Shown here piece after piece: positions 10,301-18,774 of a stretch of DNA of 64,000 nucleotides. A model generated the notes under the pieces. It did not search any database. It saw only the letters and a list, made by a program, of their open reading frames with translations, and was not told the origin of the DNA. How positions within the stretch are numbered: the first letter of the stretch is position 1; every line of letters begins with the position of its first letter. Made by a program: the position numbers and the translations under genes. This stretch comes from JACVRN01 sp036389255 (GTDB lineage: Bacteria > Acidobacteriota > Blastocatellia > Pyrinomonadales > Pyrinomonadaceae): positions 66,159 to 130,158 of the forward strand of contig DASVQI010000004.1 of assembly GCA_036389255.1 (NCBI GenBank), read 5' to 3'.

Positions 10301-10437
10301 GCAACTTCACAGCCACGTCCGTTGGCGGCGTCAACACCCTGACGCTCAACGTGCCGCTAGCCAGCACAGCCTTCGGAACTTACAGAACATTCCTGACGCA
10401 GAGACAGATTCAGCTTGCCGTCAAGTTCGATTTCTGA
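7360..10437 (+). CDS. TonB-dependent receptor, Oar-like, with N-terminal carboxypeptidase regulatory-like domain
   Basis: A 1025-residue outer-membrane protein. A signal peptide (about 1-29, ending AAFAQ) is followed by a carboxypeptidase regulatory-like beta-sandwich (about 33-115; GNIEGRVIDPNGAAIPNASV, LPPGTYDV). A plug domain follows (VETTRTSIST, LPVNGRNYLDFATLTPGV, AFGRTGV), then a long beta-barrel ending in the aromatic AVKFDF, a typical C-terminal signal for BAM insertion. Families like this are expanded in Acidobacteriota and related to myxobacterial Oar. The ligand is unknown; no partner gene such as SusD lies nearby. GAGG shortly before the ATG fits the start. Confidence 0.9.
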   Translation: MLRKYVPNASRFGMLISILILLSGAAFAQSQATTGNIEGRVIDPNGAAIPNASVTAKNQQTGLEKTATTDDEGNYRIIFLPPGTYDVRTVAQGFAQSDLNGVVVTVGGKTPLEIKVTVSGVVNQVEVTGEAPVVETTRTSISTTVNQKAIENLPVNGRNYLDFATLTPGVVRDVTREGDLSVGGQKGTLNNLQVDGTDNNNTFFGQAFGRTGVRPPYQFSEESVQEFQVNQNGFSAEFGRAGGAVINVVTRSGTNRFSGGLFEYFRDESLNANTANLKATQAQQGRLNKRPPFQINQFGGRLGGPIVKNRAFFFFTYDGQRQSLPNPVEAPNLFVQPAAIQALLLPRLGTYAISRNQDVFMLKSDITITPNNQLSLRYNQQNFTGVNNEFTGQLATEEHSGDSLAKTNTFSGNLASTITPSIVNEFRFQFARDKEPGGANSDLPETQINTGGGFLLLGRNNFSPRETTIKRVQFIDNVSYVRGAHNFKTGVDLNFDRILNFFPGFFNGQYTFNSYADFANNIPSAFTQRFGVAGTDGATTRPNSSDFAIFGQDDWRVTPKLTLNLGVRYDRQTLARPPLRNPDPVLLAAGLDTSIQPSDTNNIAPRFGFSYAFDEKTVLRGGYGIFYGRTTAIMLGTAHSGNGIQTTGITLSSNAAIVAAGLTYPNIFTSIPTGVAPPRPDLFIFTPDYAQPYVQQGRIGFEREVLPNMSLSVTYMFFKGVHLSRTRDVNLFPPVPVTATGFDGQTYTVLRFPGTGATAAAQFTSTTPLRPFANYNRISLFESTANSLYNGLAVQLMRRFTRGLQFTASYTFSRTRDDRPDQTAVVPGGGDDAKLVQNSFNIRDDWAISDVDIPHRFVFSPVYELGTFTRSDNQFVRALLSDYTFSGIVQFQSGFPYTATVGADLNRDGNSRNDRVPGLARNTFRTPGIYQFDVRVTRNIRLGENMRLRLIAEGFNIFNRANVGPAPGGGGQGYVNTNYFRNFTATSVGGVNTLTLNVPLASTAFGTYRTFLTQRQIQLAVKFDF

Positions 10438-10461
10438 GCAGCGTTCGGATGATAAAAAAAG

Positions 10462-10501
10462 AAGCGAGCCGGCTTTGAAAGTTCAAAGCCGACTCGCTTT
10501 T
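10462..10501. terminator. Bidirectional terminator between convergent genes
   Basis: Arms AGCGAGCCGGCTTTGA and TCAAAGCCGACTCGCT pair with a single mismatch. It is preceded by A-rich GATAAAAAAAG and followed by TTTTTAA, so it has a U-tract on both strands. It serves the TonB-dependent receptor (+) and the BI-1 gene (-). Confidence 0.85.
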
Positions 10502-10521
10502 TAACTCTTGTCTATCCTGAC

Positions 10522-11265
10522 TTACCGCTTGCCTGCGTTCAGTATGTGAAGCAACGCCAGAAAGATGTTGAAGGCGTCGAGGTAAAGCGAGAGCGCGCCC
10601 GCCACGTACTCATTCGTCGGATAGCGGCGAATGATGTTAGAGGTGTCGTAGAGCACGAAGCCCGAGAAGAGCAGGAGCGCCGCAGCGCTAAACGCGAACC
10701 CCAGCGCCGACGAAGCTACGAAGATGTTCAGAATGCCCGCGAGGATTATGACTATCAGGCCCGTCACCAACATCCCGCGCATAAAGCTGAAGTCCTTCTT
10801 CGAGATGAAGACGTAGGCCGTCAGGCCGCCGAAGATTCCCACCGTCAGCAGTCCGGCCTGAATAATCGAGACCGGGTTAATCACGCTGAAGTACCAGAGA
10901 ACCGGCGAGATTATCAGGCCCGTCAGCGTCGTAAAGCCGAAGAGCGCCAGCAGGTTCACGCCCGGCACGTGCCTGAGCGCCTGCGCGCCCATGACTCCGC
11001 CGAGCATCAGCAGCAGCGTAATCCACGGGCTTCGCGCCATGAACAACATGAGCGGCGGAAAGGCAAATCCCAGAAGGACGCCGCCGACCGCAAATAGCGT
11101 GGCTAGAAAGAAGAGCGCGTAGACTTTGCGTATAAAACCGAGCCTTTCGGCCAAGCTCACCTGCGCCGCAGTCGGCTGCGCGAGAGCGCCCCAGCCCTGC
11201 TCTTCGGGGTCGCGCCACGCTCCCGGCTGCTGGTAACGCTGATTCTGAGACTGAAATGGATTCAT
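10522..11265 (-). CDS. Bax inhibitor-1/YccA family membrane protein
   Basis: A 247-residue protein with about seven hydrophobic segments after a Q/P-rich N terminus. The C-terminal signature FVLYDTSNIIRRYPTNEYVAG followed by ALSLYLDAFNIFLALLHIL is diagnostic for BI-1/YccA/YbhL proteins, which are pH-sensitive membrane proteins linked to calcium leak or regulation of FtsH proteolysis. I chose the ATG at 11265 (MNPFQSQNQ) over the longer frame from 11337, because AAGGAAAAG lies directly upstream and the extra 24 residues are unusual. Confidence 0.85.
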   Translation of the reverse strand: MNPFQSQNQRYQQPGAWRDPEEQGWGALAQPTAAQVSLAERLGFIRKVYALFFLATLFAVGGVLLGFAFPPLMLFMARSPWITLLLMLGGVMGAQALRHVPGVNLLALFGFTTLTGLIISPVLWYFSVINPVSIIQAGLLTVGIFGGLTAYVFISKKDFSFMRGMLVTGLIVIILAGILNIFVASSALGFAFSAAALLLFSGFVLYDTSNIIRRYPTNEYVAGALSLYLDAFNIFLALLHILNAGKR

Positions 11266-11503
11266 CTTAAGCTTTTCCTTTTCTGGTTCTCTCGAAAAAT
11301 TTCGGGCGCGACACGCGCGCGCACGCTTTTCTGGCAATTTCGAGTGACCGCTCTTTAGATGTACGAGCGCCGGTCACGGATGTATTGAGGTTAACACGGC
11401 CCGGCGCGTGGAGTACACTTCTCCAGCGTAGCAAAACCTGTCCGCAGGCTCCTGAAAAAGTTGAAACTTTCCGGGTGCTTCTGCCACTAACTGATTGAGA
11501 CTT

Positions 11504-12130
11504 ATGATGAAGCGGCTAGCGATTGAGGGAACGGGGCTGGGCGCGTATGCTGGTACTCTCGGGATGAACGGTTCAGAAGAACTGATTGCACGGGCTCGCC
11601 TGGGCGAGGACGCGGCCTTTCAGTCCATCTTTGACCGTTACAGCCGCCCCATACTCAGTTTCATTTACGACATGACGGGCAAGCGCGATGTCGCCGAAGA
11701 GTTGGCGCAGGAGACATTCGTGCGCGCCTACAAGGGATTACACGGGCTCAACGATGCCGAAAAGCTCTCGACGTGGCTCTTCGGGATTGCGCGCAACTGT
11801 GCCCTTGAGCACCTGCGCGCGCACCGCCGCGACTCGTACAAGGTGGAGATAGACGACCCGCAGGTTCTGAACCTGAGCAACTCGGAGCCTCTGCCCGAGG
11901 GTGAGCTTTTGAACAAGGAGTTCAACGAGGTGATACGTCGCGCGCTGGAAGCGCTGGACGAAGACAAGCGCACGGTCTTTACGCTCAAGGTCTTTCACCA
12001 GCGAAGCTATGAAGAGATAGCCGACATCACGGGATTCTCCATCCCGAAATTGAAGACCGATTTGCACCGCGCCCGACGCGAGATGCGCCGTCGCATACGG
12101 CCATATTTAGGAACCAGCTATGAAGTGTGA
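11504..12130 (+). CDS. ECF-type RNA polymerase sigma factor
   Basis: About 208 residues. Region 2 includes FDRYSRPILSFIYDMTGKRD and AEELAQETFVRAYKGL followed by WLFGIARN. A linker leads to region 4 with LDEDKRTVFTLKVFHQRSYEEIA and a helix-turn-helix (IADITGFSIPKLKTDLHRAR). It directs RNA polymerase to a small regulon, probably an envelope-stress type given its neighbours. Start is uncertain: ATG 11504 or 11507, or ATG 11564 (MNGSEELIARAR, the usual beginning of such factors). It overlaps the following anti-sigma gene by 11 bp, so the two are translationally coupled. Confidence 0.9.
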   Translation: MMKRLAIEGTGLGAYAGTLGMNGSEELIARARLGEDAAFQSIFDRYSRPILSFIYDMTGKRDVAEELAQETFVRAYKGLHGLNDAEKLSTWLFGIARNCALEHLRAHRRDSYKVEIDDPQVLNLSNSEPLPEGELLNKEFNEVIRRALEALDEDKRTVFTLKVFHQRSYEEIADITGFSIPKLKTDLHRARREMRRRIRPYLGTSYEV

Positions 12131-13031
12131 AGATTGCCAGAGAGTTTTAGAAGAATATTTCGACGGCGAGCTTGGGGAGCGCGCGGAGGCGGAAGTGAGC
12201 GCGCATTTGATGAGCTGCGAGGAATGCCCGCGCGTCTTGGAAGCTCTGGGCGACGAGCAGAACGTCTACGCGCTCTACGTGCGGGACGTGGATGTGAGTC
12301 CGGCGCTCTGGGCCGGTATCAGCGCCCGAATCGGTGAGGAAGAGAGAGCGCGTAAAGGCTCTCTCATAGGTAGATGGCGCAGGCTGCTTGCAGGAGCTTT
12401 TGCCACGCCGCGCCTGAGCCCCGCGCTCACCTTCGCGCTTCTGGTGCTCTCCGTAGGCGCGACCGCAGGGCTAATGAAGTACATGCAATCGCGCTCCGGC
12501 CAGCCGCAGCCCGTCGCCCGAAAGCAGCCTGATAAAGCTCAGCCCGCGCAGCCGGTGATTGTTGACCAGCCGGTTCAGAGCGCGGATGGGAAAGAAGCTG
12601 AGCCTCAAGAAGGCGGGAACGATGAGTTCGTGCAACGCGGCGAGAGGAATGAAGAAAAGCCTGCTCCCGCCTACAGGAGCGCGGACAGATTCGAGGGCAG
12701 GCGTGCCGCCGCGTCCGACGCGATAGGCTTCCCCTACGAAGATTCGCCACAGCAACTCGTGCGCGAGGCCGAGCAGAAGTACAGGGCCGCCATAGCTATG
12801 CTGGCACGCGACGCCAAGCGCCGCCGCACCCTGCTTGAGCCCGACATGCGCGAGCGCTTCGACCAGACGCTCGCGGCAGTTGACCGAACTATCAACGAGA
12901 CGCGCAACGCCGCGCGCAGACAGCCCGACGACCCCGTCGCCTTGCAGTACATGCTGGCCGCCTACGCCAAGAAGGTAGAAGTCTTGAGAGAGATGGCCAC
13001 CTACAGGGCTTACGATAGAGATATACAGTAA
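12120..13031 (+). CDS. Zinc-finger anti-sigma factor with TM segment and long extracytoplasmic domain
   Basis: A 303-residue protein. The N-terminal zf-HC2 domain contains Cys3/Cys6, His29 and Cys33/Cys36 (HLMSCEEC), the anti-sigma domain that holds ECF factors. A TM segment lies at about 99-119. A Pro/Gln/Glu-rich stretch (125-200) and a helical, Arg-rich C-terminal region (about 210-303) would be extracytoplasmic. The start overlaps the sigma gene by 11 bp. The C-terminal domain is probably the sensor; its signal is unknown. Confidence 0.85.
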   Translation: MKCEDCQRVLEEYFDGELGERAEAEVSAHLMSCEECPRVLEALGDEQNVYALYVRDVDVSPALWAGISARIGEEERARKGSLIGRWRRLLAGAFATPRLSPALTFALLVLSVGATAGLMKYMQSRSGQPQPVARKQPDKAQPAQPVIVDQPVQSADGKEAEPQEGGNDEFVQRGERNEEKPAPAYRSADRFEGRRAAASDAIGFPYEDSPQQLVREAEQKYRAAIAMLARDAKRRRTLLEPDMRERFDQTLAAVDRTINETRNAARRQPDDPVALQYMLAAYAKKVEVLREMATYRAYDRDIQ

Positions 13032-13058
13032 GCGAAAGAGTAGAGAAGATAGAGGTTT

Positions 13059-14429
13059 ATGAAAAGAGTCGCAATTATGCTCTCTGTCCTAATGGCGTTT
13101 GCGCCCTGCTCCGCGCAGGCTCAAACGACCATCAAGCCCGGACGAGAGACGGACAAAAGGGTGACAGGCGGACAGGCTGCCACGACAGGCGACCAGCCCA
13201 AGCAGGTTTCGCTCAAGCTGGAAGAGGGCGACCGTATAACTTTACGCAATCGCTTCGGCCCCATAGTCGTGACAGGCACGGACGGGGACTCGCTTGAAGC
13301 CTCTGTGACGGAGATTAAGCGGGGAACGACTCCCTACAGGTACCGGCTCTCTACCTCTCAGGGGAGAGGGAAAATCACGATTGCCACGTCCGTCACGACT
13401 GGCGACGAAGCAGGCAATAGGGAGAATAAAGCAAAGAGCACAGTCACAGCGCAGGGAACAGCTTCTTCTTCAACATCCGTCACCACACAGCAATCTACGC
13501 AAACTCCAAGACCCGCACAGCCTGTGCCGGGCGCGCAGACACAGCCGCCGCAGCCCAGACCGCCCGTAGCAGTGACGCCGCGAACAATGCCCACGCGCCC
13601 TGCCACTTCGCCGCGACCTGAAGTCAGAGAGGCTCCGTCGCAGGATTCTCTGCGCGGCGTGGGCGACCTCAGGCTGGAAGTCCGGCTGCCGCGCAACGCT
13701 CATATTGATTTGATTGATTCGCGCCGCTTCGCGGTCATCAGCTCGTCCGGCGTTCCGTCTTATCTGACAAACACGCGCAACGACGTGTCTGTGACGAACA
13801 TAGACACGCCCGTCTCCATTGTGAGTAGCGGAGACGTTCAGGCCACCAGAGTCGGCGGCGTTGAAGCCAAAACACGAGCCAGCAACGTGTTCGTCAGAGA
13901 GGTTTCCGGCCCGGTCAGCATCTCCACCGTCACGGGCTCGGTCGTGGTCAAGGAGGCTCAGGGCGACGTGCGCGCTGTCTCCATCAGTGGCCCTATAAGC
14001 ATAGAGTGCGCGCGGGGCCGCGCCGAAGCGGGGACGACCAACGGCAGCATCACGCTGACAGGCATAGGCGGCGACCTTGAGGCGAACACCACCGGCGGAA
14101 CCATCTCTTTTACGGGCGCGATACGCGAAGGCGGGCGCTATCGCCTGAAATCCATCTCCGGCATCGTGCGTATGTTCATACAACGAGAGCCGCCCGGCTT
14201 TCTGGCAAGCCTCTCTTCCTACAAGGGCCAGATTCTGCTGGATTTCGAGCTGAAATCGGAGCTTTCCGCGAGCACCGCCACGCCCGACCTGCCCGCTACG
14301 CAGGGACAGCCCGTGCGCCGCATGACGGGCCGCTTCGGTGAAGGCGACACACGCATCACGCTGGATTCTTTTAGCGGGGCCGTGCAACTGGCCCGCGCTC
14401 CCTCGGAGGTCTGGAAAAGATGCAGGTAG
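13059..14429 (+). CDS. Secreted DUF4097-type beta-helical protein
   Basis: A 456-residue protein with signal peptide (about 1-22, ending CSAQAQ). A short beta domain (50-115) is followed by a Thr/Pro/Gln-rich low-complexity linker (130-205), then repeated short beta strands of the type V-x-(T/S)-x-S-G-x-(I/V) (230-400), as in DUF4097/putative adhesin proteins that fold as a right-handed beta-helix or stacked sheet. It lies 27 bp after the anti-sigma gene and probably belongs to the same operon. DUF4097 genes often follow sigma/anti-sigma pairs, which points to a role in sensing or maintaining the envelope. No catalytic motif is seen. Confidence 0.72.
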   Translation: MKRVAIMLSVLMAFAPCSAQAQTTIKPGRETDKRVTGGQAATTGDQPKQVSLKLEEGDRITLRNRFGPIVVTGTDGDSLEASVTEIKRGTTPYRYRLSTSQGRGKITIATSVTTGDEAGNRENKAKSTVTAQGTASSSTSVTTQQSTQTPRPAQPVPGAQTQPPQPRPPVAVTPRTMPTRPATSPRPEVREAPSQDSLRGVGDLRLEVRLPRNAHIDLIDSRRFAVISSSGVPSYLTNTRNDVSVTNIDTPVSIVSSGDVQATRVGGVEAKTRASNVFVREVSGPVSISTVTGSVVVKEAQGDVRAVSISGPISIECARGRAEAGTTNGSITLTGIGGDLEANTTGGTISFTGAIREGGRYRLKSISGIVRMFIQREPPGFLASLSSYKGQILLDFELKSELSASTATPDLPATQGQPVRRMTGRFGEGDTRITLDSFSGAVQLARAPSEVWKRCR

Positions 14430-14593
14430 CCTTTACCCGTAGGCTCAAGGCGAGCGTGTGGCCCGGAAATAATTGGAACAAATTTTGAAATAGATAGTAA
14501 TAAAGAGACAAGAGTCTATCACGGATAGGCAGGGGAAATCGCCTGACGAATTTCCCGCAATCCTTTCATCGGTTTCACAGGGGGAATAATCGT

Positions 14594-14935
14594 TTGAGCA
14601 ACGCTACAGCTATAAACTACGACTATCTTTCTCGTGAAGAGGAGCGGGAAGGCCCTATTGACGAGGCGACCCTGAGCAATCACGTAGAGGTGCTGAAGGA
14701 TTTGGCACAGGCGCTGATACGCGAGATAGACAGGCTCAGACACACCCAGTTGCCCGACGTGGCGCGCGGCGTGAACTTCTACGAAGAGGTAGAGCGCTTC
14801 GAGATAAATCTGATTCGCTCGGCGCTTGAGAGAACGAGCGGCCATCAAACGCGCGCCGCCAGAATGCTTGGCATCAACGTCACCACGCTCAATCATAAGA
14901 TTAAGCGCTACGGGATAGAGCTGGAAGAGCACTGA
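14594..14935 (+). CDS. Stand-alone Fis-type helix-turn-helix protein
   Basis: A 113-residue protein whose second half (FEINLIRSALERTSGHQTRA, then RMLGINVTTLNHKIKRYGI) is the Fis/NtrC C-terminal DNA-binding domain. No receiver or AAA+ domain is present. The N-terminal half is helical and may dimerise. The start is TTG at 14594: AGGGGGA at 14579-14585 sits about 8 bp upstream and no ATG is suitably placed. It resembles the output domain of bacterial enhancer-binding proteins used on its own. Target genes are unknown. Confidence 0.8.
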   Translation: MSNATAINYDYLSREEEREGPIDEATLSNHVEVLKDLAQALIREIDRLRHTQLPDVARGVNFYEEVERFEINLIRSALERTSGHQTRAARMLGINVTTLNHKIKRYGIELEEH

Positions 14936-14941
14936 GCATCT

Positions 14942-16768
14942 TCAGGGCTTCAGCTTCAAACGATAAAGCACAAAGTCATCTACGCGCTGGCCTTGGTCGT
15001 GCTCGTACCACTGCATGATACGAGCGGGAACCTGCGGGCTGTCCGCGTACACTATTAGATACGAGAGCGTAAGGCGCGCGGCTTGCTCACGATTGAACGA
15101 CGCCATAAAGTCTCTGTAAGCCGTTACCTCTGCGGTTATCTCGCCCTCGGTCAGAGGCTGCGGATTTGCCACCAGCCTGTTGCTCAGACGCCCCCAGCCG
15201 AACAGCGCGTAAACGATTGCAAAGTTTCCGTGCCGGAGAGCGTTATCCAGCGCCTCCGCGTCGTACCCCGTGTAATACATCCAGTGAAAGAAGCGCTCCC
15301 GGCTCTCTTCCGCATTCGCTCCCACGAAGATATGCTGGTGGCGTGCCCATAGAACCGGCTGCGGCGCGAGCGTCGGAACTTCGTCGGCCACTATGTTGTC
15401 CGAGGTGAAGACCAGTTGGCCGGTCGCGGGCCGCCCTTCGCCGCCTTCGCGCGCAAGCTCGGCCAAGCGGTTTAGAACGGGAGCCGCTTTGTTCCTTAGC
15501 TCGTTATGCGGGTCTAGCACTCGCGTAGTCACGCCCGCCTCGACTAAACCCCAACCGAATATCAGCAGAGCCGCGCACGCCATGGCCCAGCCCGGAAGCA
15601 TAGCCTTACGCTCTTCTTCTTCTTCTGCGCTCTTCCTTCGCGCAATCAGGTTCAGGCAGAGTATGACCGCCAGCAGGCTCAGGTAGTTTGCTATGAAGAC
15701 CTCGTAGTGTATGGGCTGTAGCGAGCGGCCCGTGATGATTTGTTGATTGAAGACCGCGTACGGCGTGAGCGCGAGCGAAATCGTGAAGAGCGTCGAGCGG
15801 TCTTTGAGTCTAATACGACCGCGCTTGATGGCAAGCATGAGCGCGGCCAAGACTGCCAGACAGATTAACTCCGGCGCGCGGGCAAGGTCAGGGGCGCGTG
15901 TGAGTGATAGTAGCTGCACGCTGTCCATAGTCTGTGCGCGGCGCGAAAGCATCAGCGCATAAGGCAGAAGCGCCAGAGCCGCCAGTGCTGCAACAATCCC
16001 CAGATACTTCAGCTCGCGCAGCCAGCCTTCCGGCCTTGCCGCTAACAGCACCAGCGCCAGACAGGCCAGCCACGCTGCCGCAGTCGTCCAGATATAGAAG
16101 TAGGAATAGACTAGGACGGCAAACACTAGACCTGCGCCCGTAGCCGTCAAAAGCTTGCGCCGCGCATCCTCGCCCGTGACCGTCTTCCACACCAGCCCGC
16201 ACATCAGGAAGAAGAAGGGGAACGGAAACAGAGGCACGTACCGGCGCATGAAGGGCAGGTAAGGATAGGCTATGTCGCGCCCCAGAAGCTCCATGATTGC
16301 TCCTTGCCCGCAGGCCAGAGTGCCCAGACAGACAATCGCTAAAGCTCCGATGGCGGCCAGCCGGTCGTCGCCTGTAATCGCCGCTATGAGCCAGAAGAGG
16401 ATGAGCGCCGTGAGAAAACCCATGATGGCTGAGAGCGCTATCATGGCCCAGTTGATTGAGAGGCCGAGAGTGCGCGCTAGTTGAGCTGCTACGAACGGCG
16501 GCAGGAATTGTATGGAGAAGAGCGATTCCTGCTGCGGCGCGTCCGCGCTATGGTCGCGGCCCGTGTAGGGGTCGTTGCGGCGCGCGCGCCCGTCAATCAG
16601 CGCCTTCAGATAGGCCGCGTAAGCGACTTCGTCAATATCGTTGTAGGCGTAAATTCCGTTCCACTGATTGCCGGTCAGATACCAGAGGTTAAGCTGAGGG
16701 TAGATGGCTAAGATTAGTGTGGCGAAGGATACAGCGAAGCCGAACCGCCAGCTTGTGCGTGCTTGCAT
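14942..16768 (-). CDS. Large polytopic membrane protein of unknown function
   Basis: A 608-residue protein with about 12 hydrophobic segments in the first 430 residues and a soluble C-terminal domain of about 170 residues. The first loop has acidic residues (NDIDEVAYAAYL), a feature shared with GT-C type lipid-linked glycosyltransferases, but I do not recognise the family. The longer frame from 16885 is less likely. ATG at 16768 (MQARTSWRFGF) leads directly into a membrane segment and has AAGGAA upstream. It converges with the Fis-type gene with only 6 bp between the stops. Confidence 0.6.
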   Translation of the reverse strand: MQARTSWRFGFAVSFATLILAIYPQLNLWYLTGNQWNGIYAYNDIDEVAYAAYLKALIDGRARRNDPYTGRDHSADAPQQESLFSIQFLPPFVAAQLARTLGLSINWAMIALSAIMGFLTALILFWLIAAITGDDRLAAIGALAIVCLGTLACGQGAIMELLGRDIAYPYLPFMRRYVPLFPFPFFFLMCGLVWKTVTGEDARRKLLTATGAGLVFAVLVYSYFYIWTTAAAWLACLALVLLAARPEGWLRELKYLGIVAALAALALLPYALMLSRRAQTMDSVQLLSLTRAPDLARAPELICLAVLAALMLAIKRGRIRLKDRSTLFTISLALTPYAVFNQQIITGRSLQPIHYEVFIANYLSLLAVILCLNLIARRKSAEEEEERKAMLPGWAMACAALLIFGWGLVEAGVTTRVLDPHNELRNKAAPVLNRLAELAREGGEGRPATGQLVFTSDNIVADEVPTLAPQPVLWARHQHIFVGANAEESRERFFHWMYYTGYDAEALDNALRHGNFAIVYALFGWGRLSNRLVANPQPLTEGEITAEVTAYRDFMASFNREQAARLTLSYLIVYADSPQVPARIMQWYEHDQGQRVDDFVLYRLKLKP

Positions 16769-17063
16769 ATTTACTGAAAAGGTTCCTTTGAAAGTGGACG
16801 ACTCTGTGCCTGAAGGGGCCGTCGCGCAGAGCCTTTCGCGGCCTCTCAACGAATATACCTTTGAAACCGAGCGGGCGGCAATCATGTTGTTCGGGCCGGA
16901 GACGCTTCCGGCCTGCCTCCTGCGGGAAAACCGCAGACGGCCCGGCGCTCGTATCTCTTATGTCGTCTGCAACCCGCCGCAACGGGGAGCATCAAAAACT
17001 TGTAAGGATTTACAGGTTAAGGCGGCTGAATTAGCGGGGGATAGAATTTCCGGCGGCCATTTT
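16769..17063. other. Divergent intergenic region
   Basis: 295 bp between two divergent starts. It holds a short hairpin CTGCGG/CCGCAG (16920-16936) and a GGGGGA 22 bp before msrP. No clear promoter pair or small gene is seen. The open frame from 16704 that runs through it into msrP lacks any family resemblance upstream of the methionine at 17064. Confidence 0.5.
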
Positions 17064-18035
<972 letters not shown>

Positions 18036-18037
18036 AG

Positions 18038-18661
18038 ATGAAGCCGGAAGACGCACGCTTCGTAAAAGCTATTATCTTCGTCAACAGCCTTGTGCCGGTC
18101 GCGCTGCTGGCGTGGGACGCCGCGCACCGGAACTTAGGCGCGAACCCGCTCGAATACGTGACGCGTACGACGGGGATGCTGACGCTAATCTTTCTCCTGC
18201 TGTCGCTTGTCGTGACGCCGCTCAGGAAGATGACGGGCTGGAACTGGCTTGGGATGAATCGTCGCGTGCTGGGCATCTACGCCTTCTTCTACGGCGCGCT
18301 ACACTTTCTGACCTACATCTGGTTCGACCGCCTCTTCAATCTCAAGAGCGCGCTCGGTGACGTAGTTCAGCGTCCCTTCATAGCAGTAGGCTTTGCCAGC
18401 TTCCTCATAATGATTCCGCTCGCGGTGACTTCGACAAACAAGATGGTGAAGCGGCTGGGCGGCAAGCGCTGGAACAGGCTGCACAAGGCTGTCTACGTGG
18501 CGGCCATACTGGGCGCTACTCACTACTGGATGCTGGTCAAGAGCGACATAAGGCTTCCGCTAACTTTCGCGCTGGTGCTGGCGCTTCTACTGGGCTATCG
18601 CATCTTCGCAGCCAACCGCACTACGAAAACAGAGCCGCGTCACATGATTCTCCCGCGTTAG
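18038..18661 (+). CDS. msrQ: Heme-binding membrane subunit MsrQ (YedZ)
   Basis: A 207-residue integral membrane cytochrome b-type protein that hands electrons from the quinone pool or cytosolic flavin to MsrP. It has about six TM helices, with heme-ligand histidines in YGALHFLTYIWFD, RWNRLHKAVYV and GATHYWML. The ATG lies two bases after the msrP stop. The longer frame that starts at 17912 inside msrP is an artefact. Confidence 0.93.
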   Translation: MKPEDARFVKAIIFVNSLVPVALLAWDAAHRNLGANPLEYVTRTTGMLTLIFLLLSLVVTPLRKMTGWNWLGMNRRVLGIYAFFYGALHFLTYIWFDRLFNLKSALGDVVQRPFIAVGFASFLIMIPLAVTSTNKMVKRLGGKRWNRLHKAVYVAAILGATHYWMLVKSDIRLPLTFALVLALLLGYRIFAANRTTKTEPRHMILPR

Positions 18662-18717
18662 AAGAGAAGAAATTAAGAGCATTCGGCTCACGGGAGAATA
18701 AAGTGAGAGGGAGTAAA

Positions 18718-18753
18718 AGAAGAGAGGCCGGAAGCAATTCCGGCCTCTCTTCT
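18718..18753. terminator. Bidirectional terminator, msrPQ / radical SAM gene
   Basis: A perfect 16-bp stem (18718-18733 and 18738-18753) closed by the tetraloop GCAA, with T-rich flanks suiting both strands. It sits between convergent genes. Confidence 0.85.
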
Positions 18754-18774
18754 TTAAAGCTTCTGAGGTGAGTC

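Noticed and set aside
16704..17063. 120-codon N-terminal extension of MsrP
   Set aside because: It is not similar to any MsrP, precedes the Tat signal, and would move the twin-arginine motif far from the N terminus.
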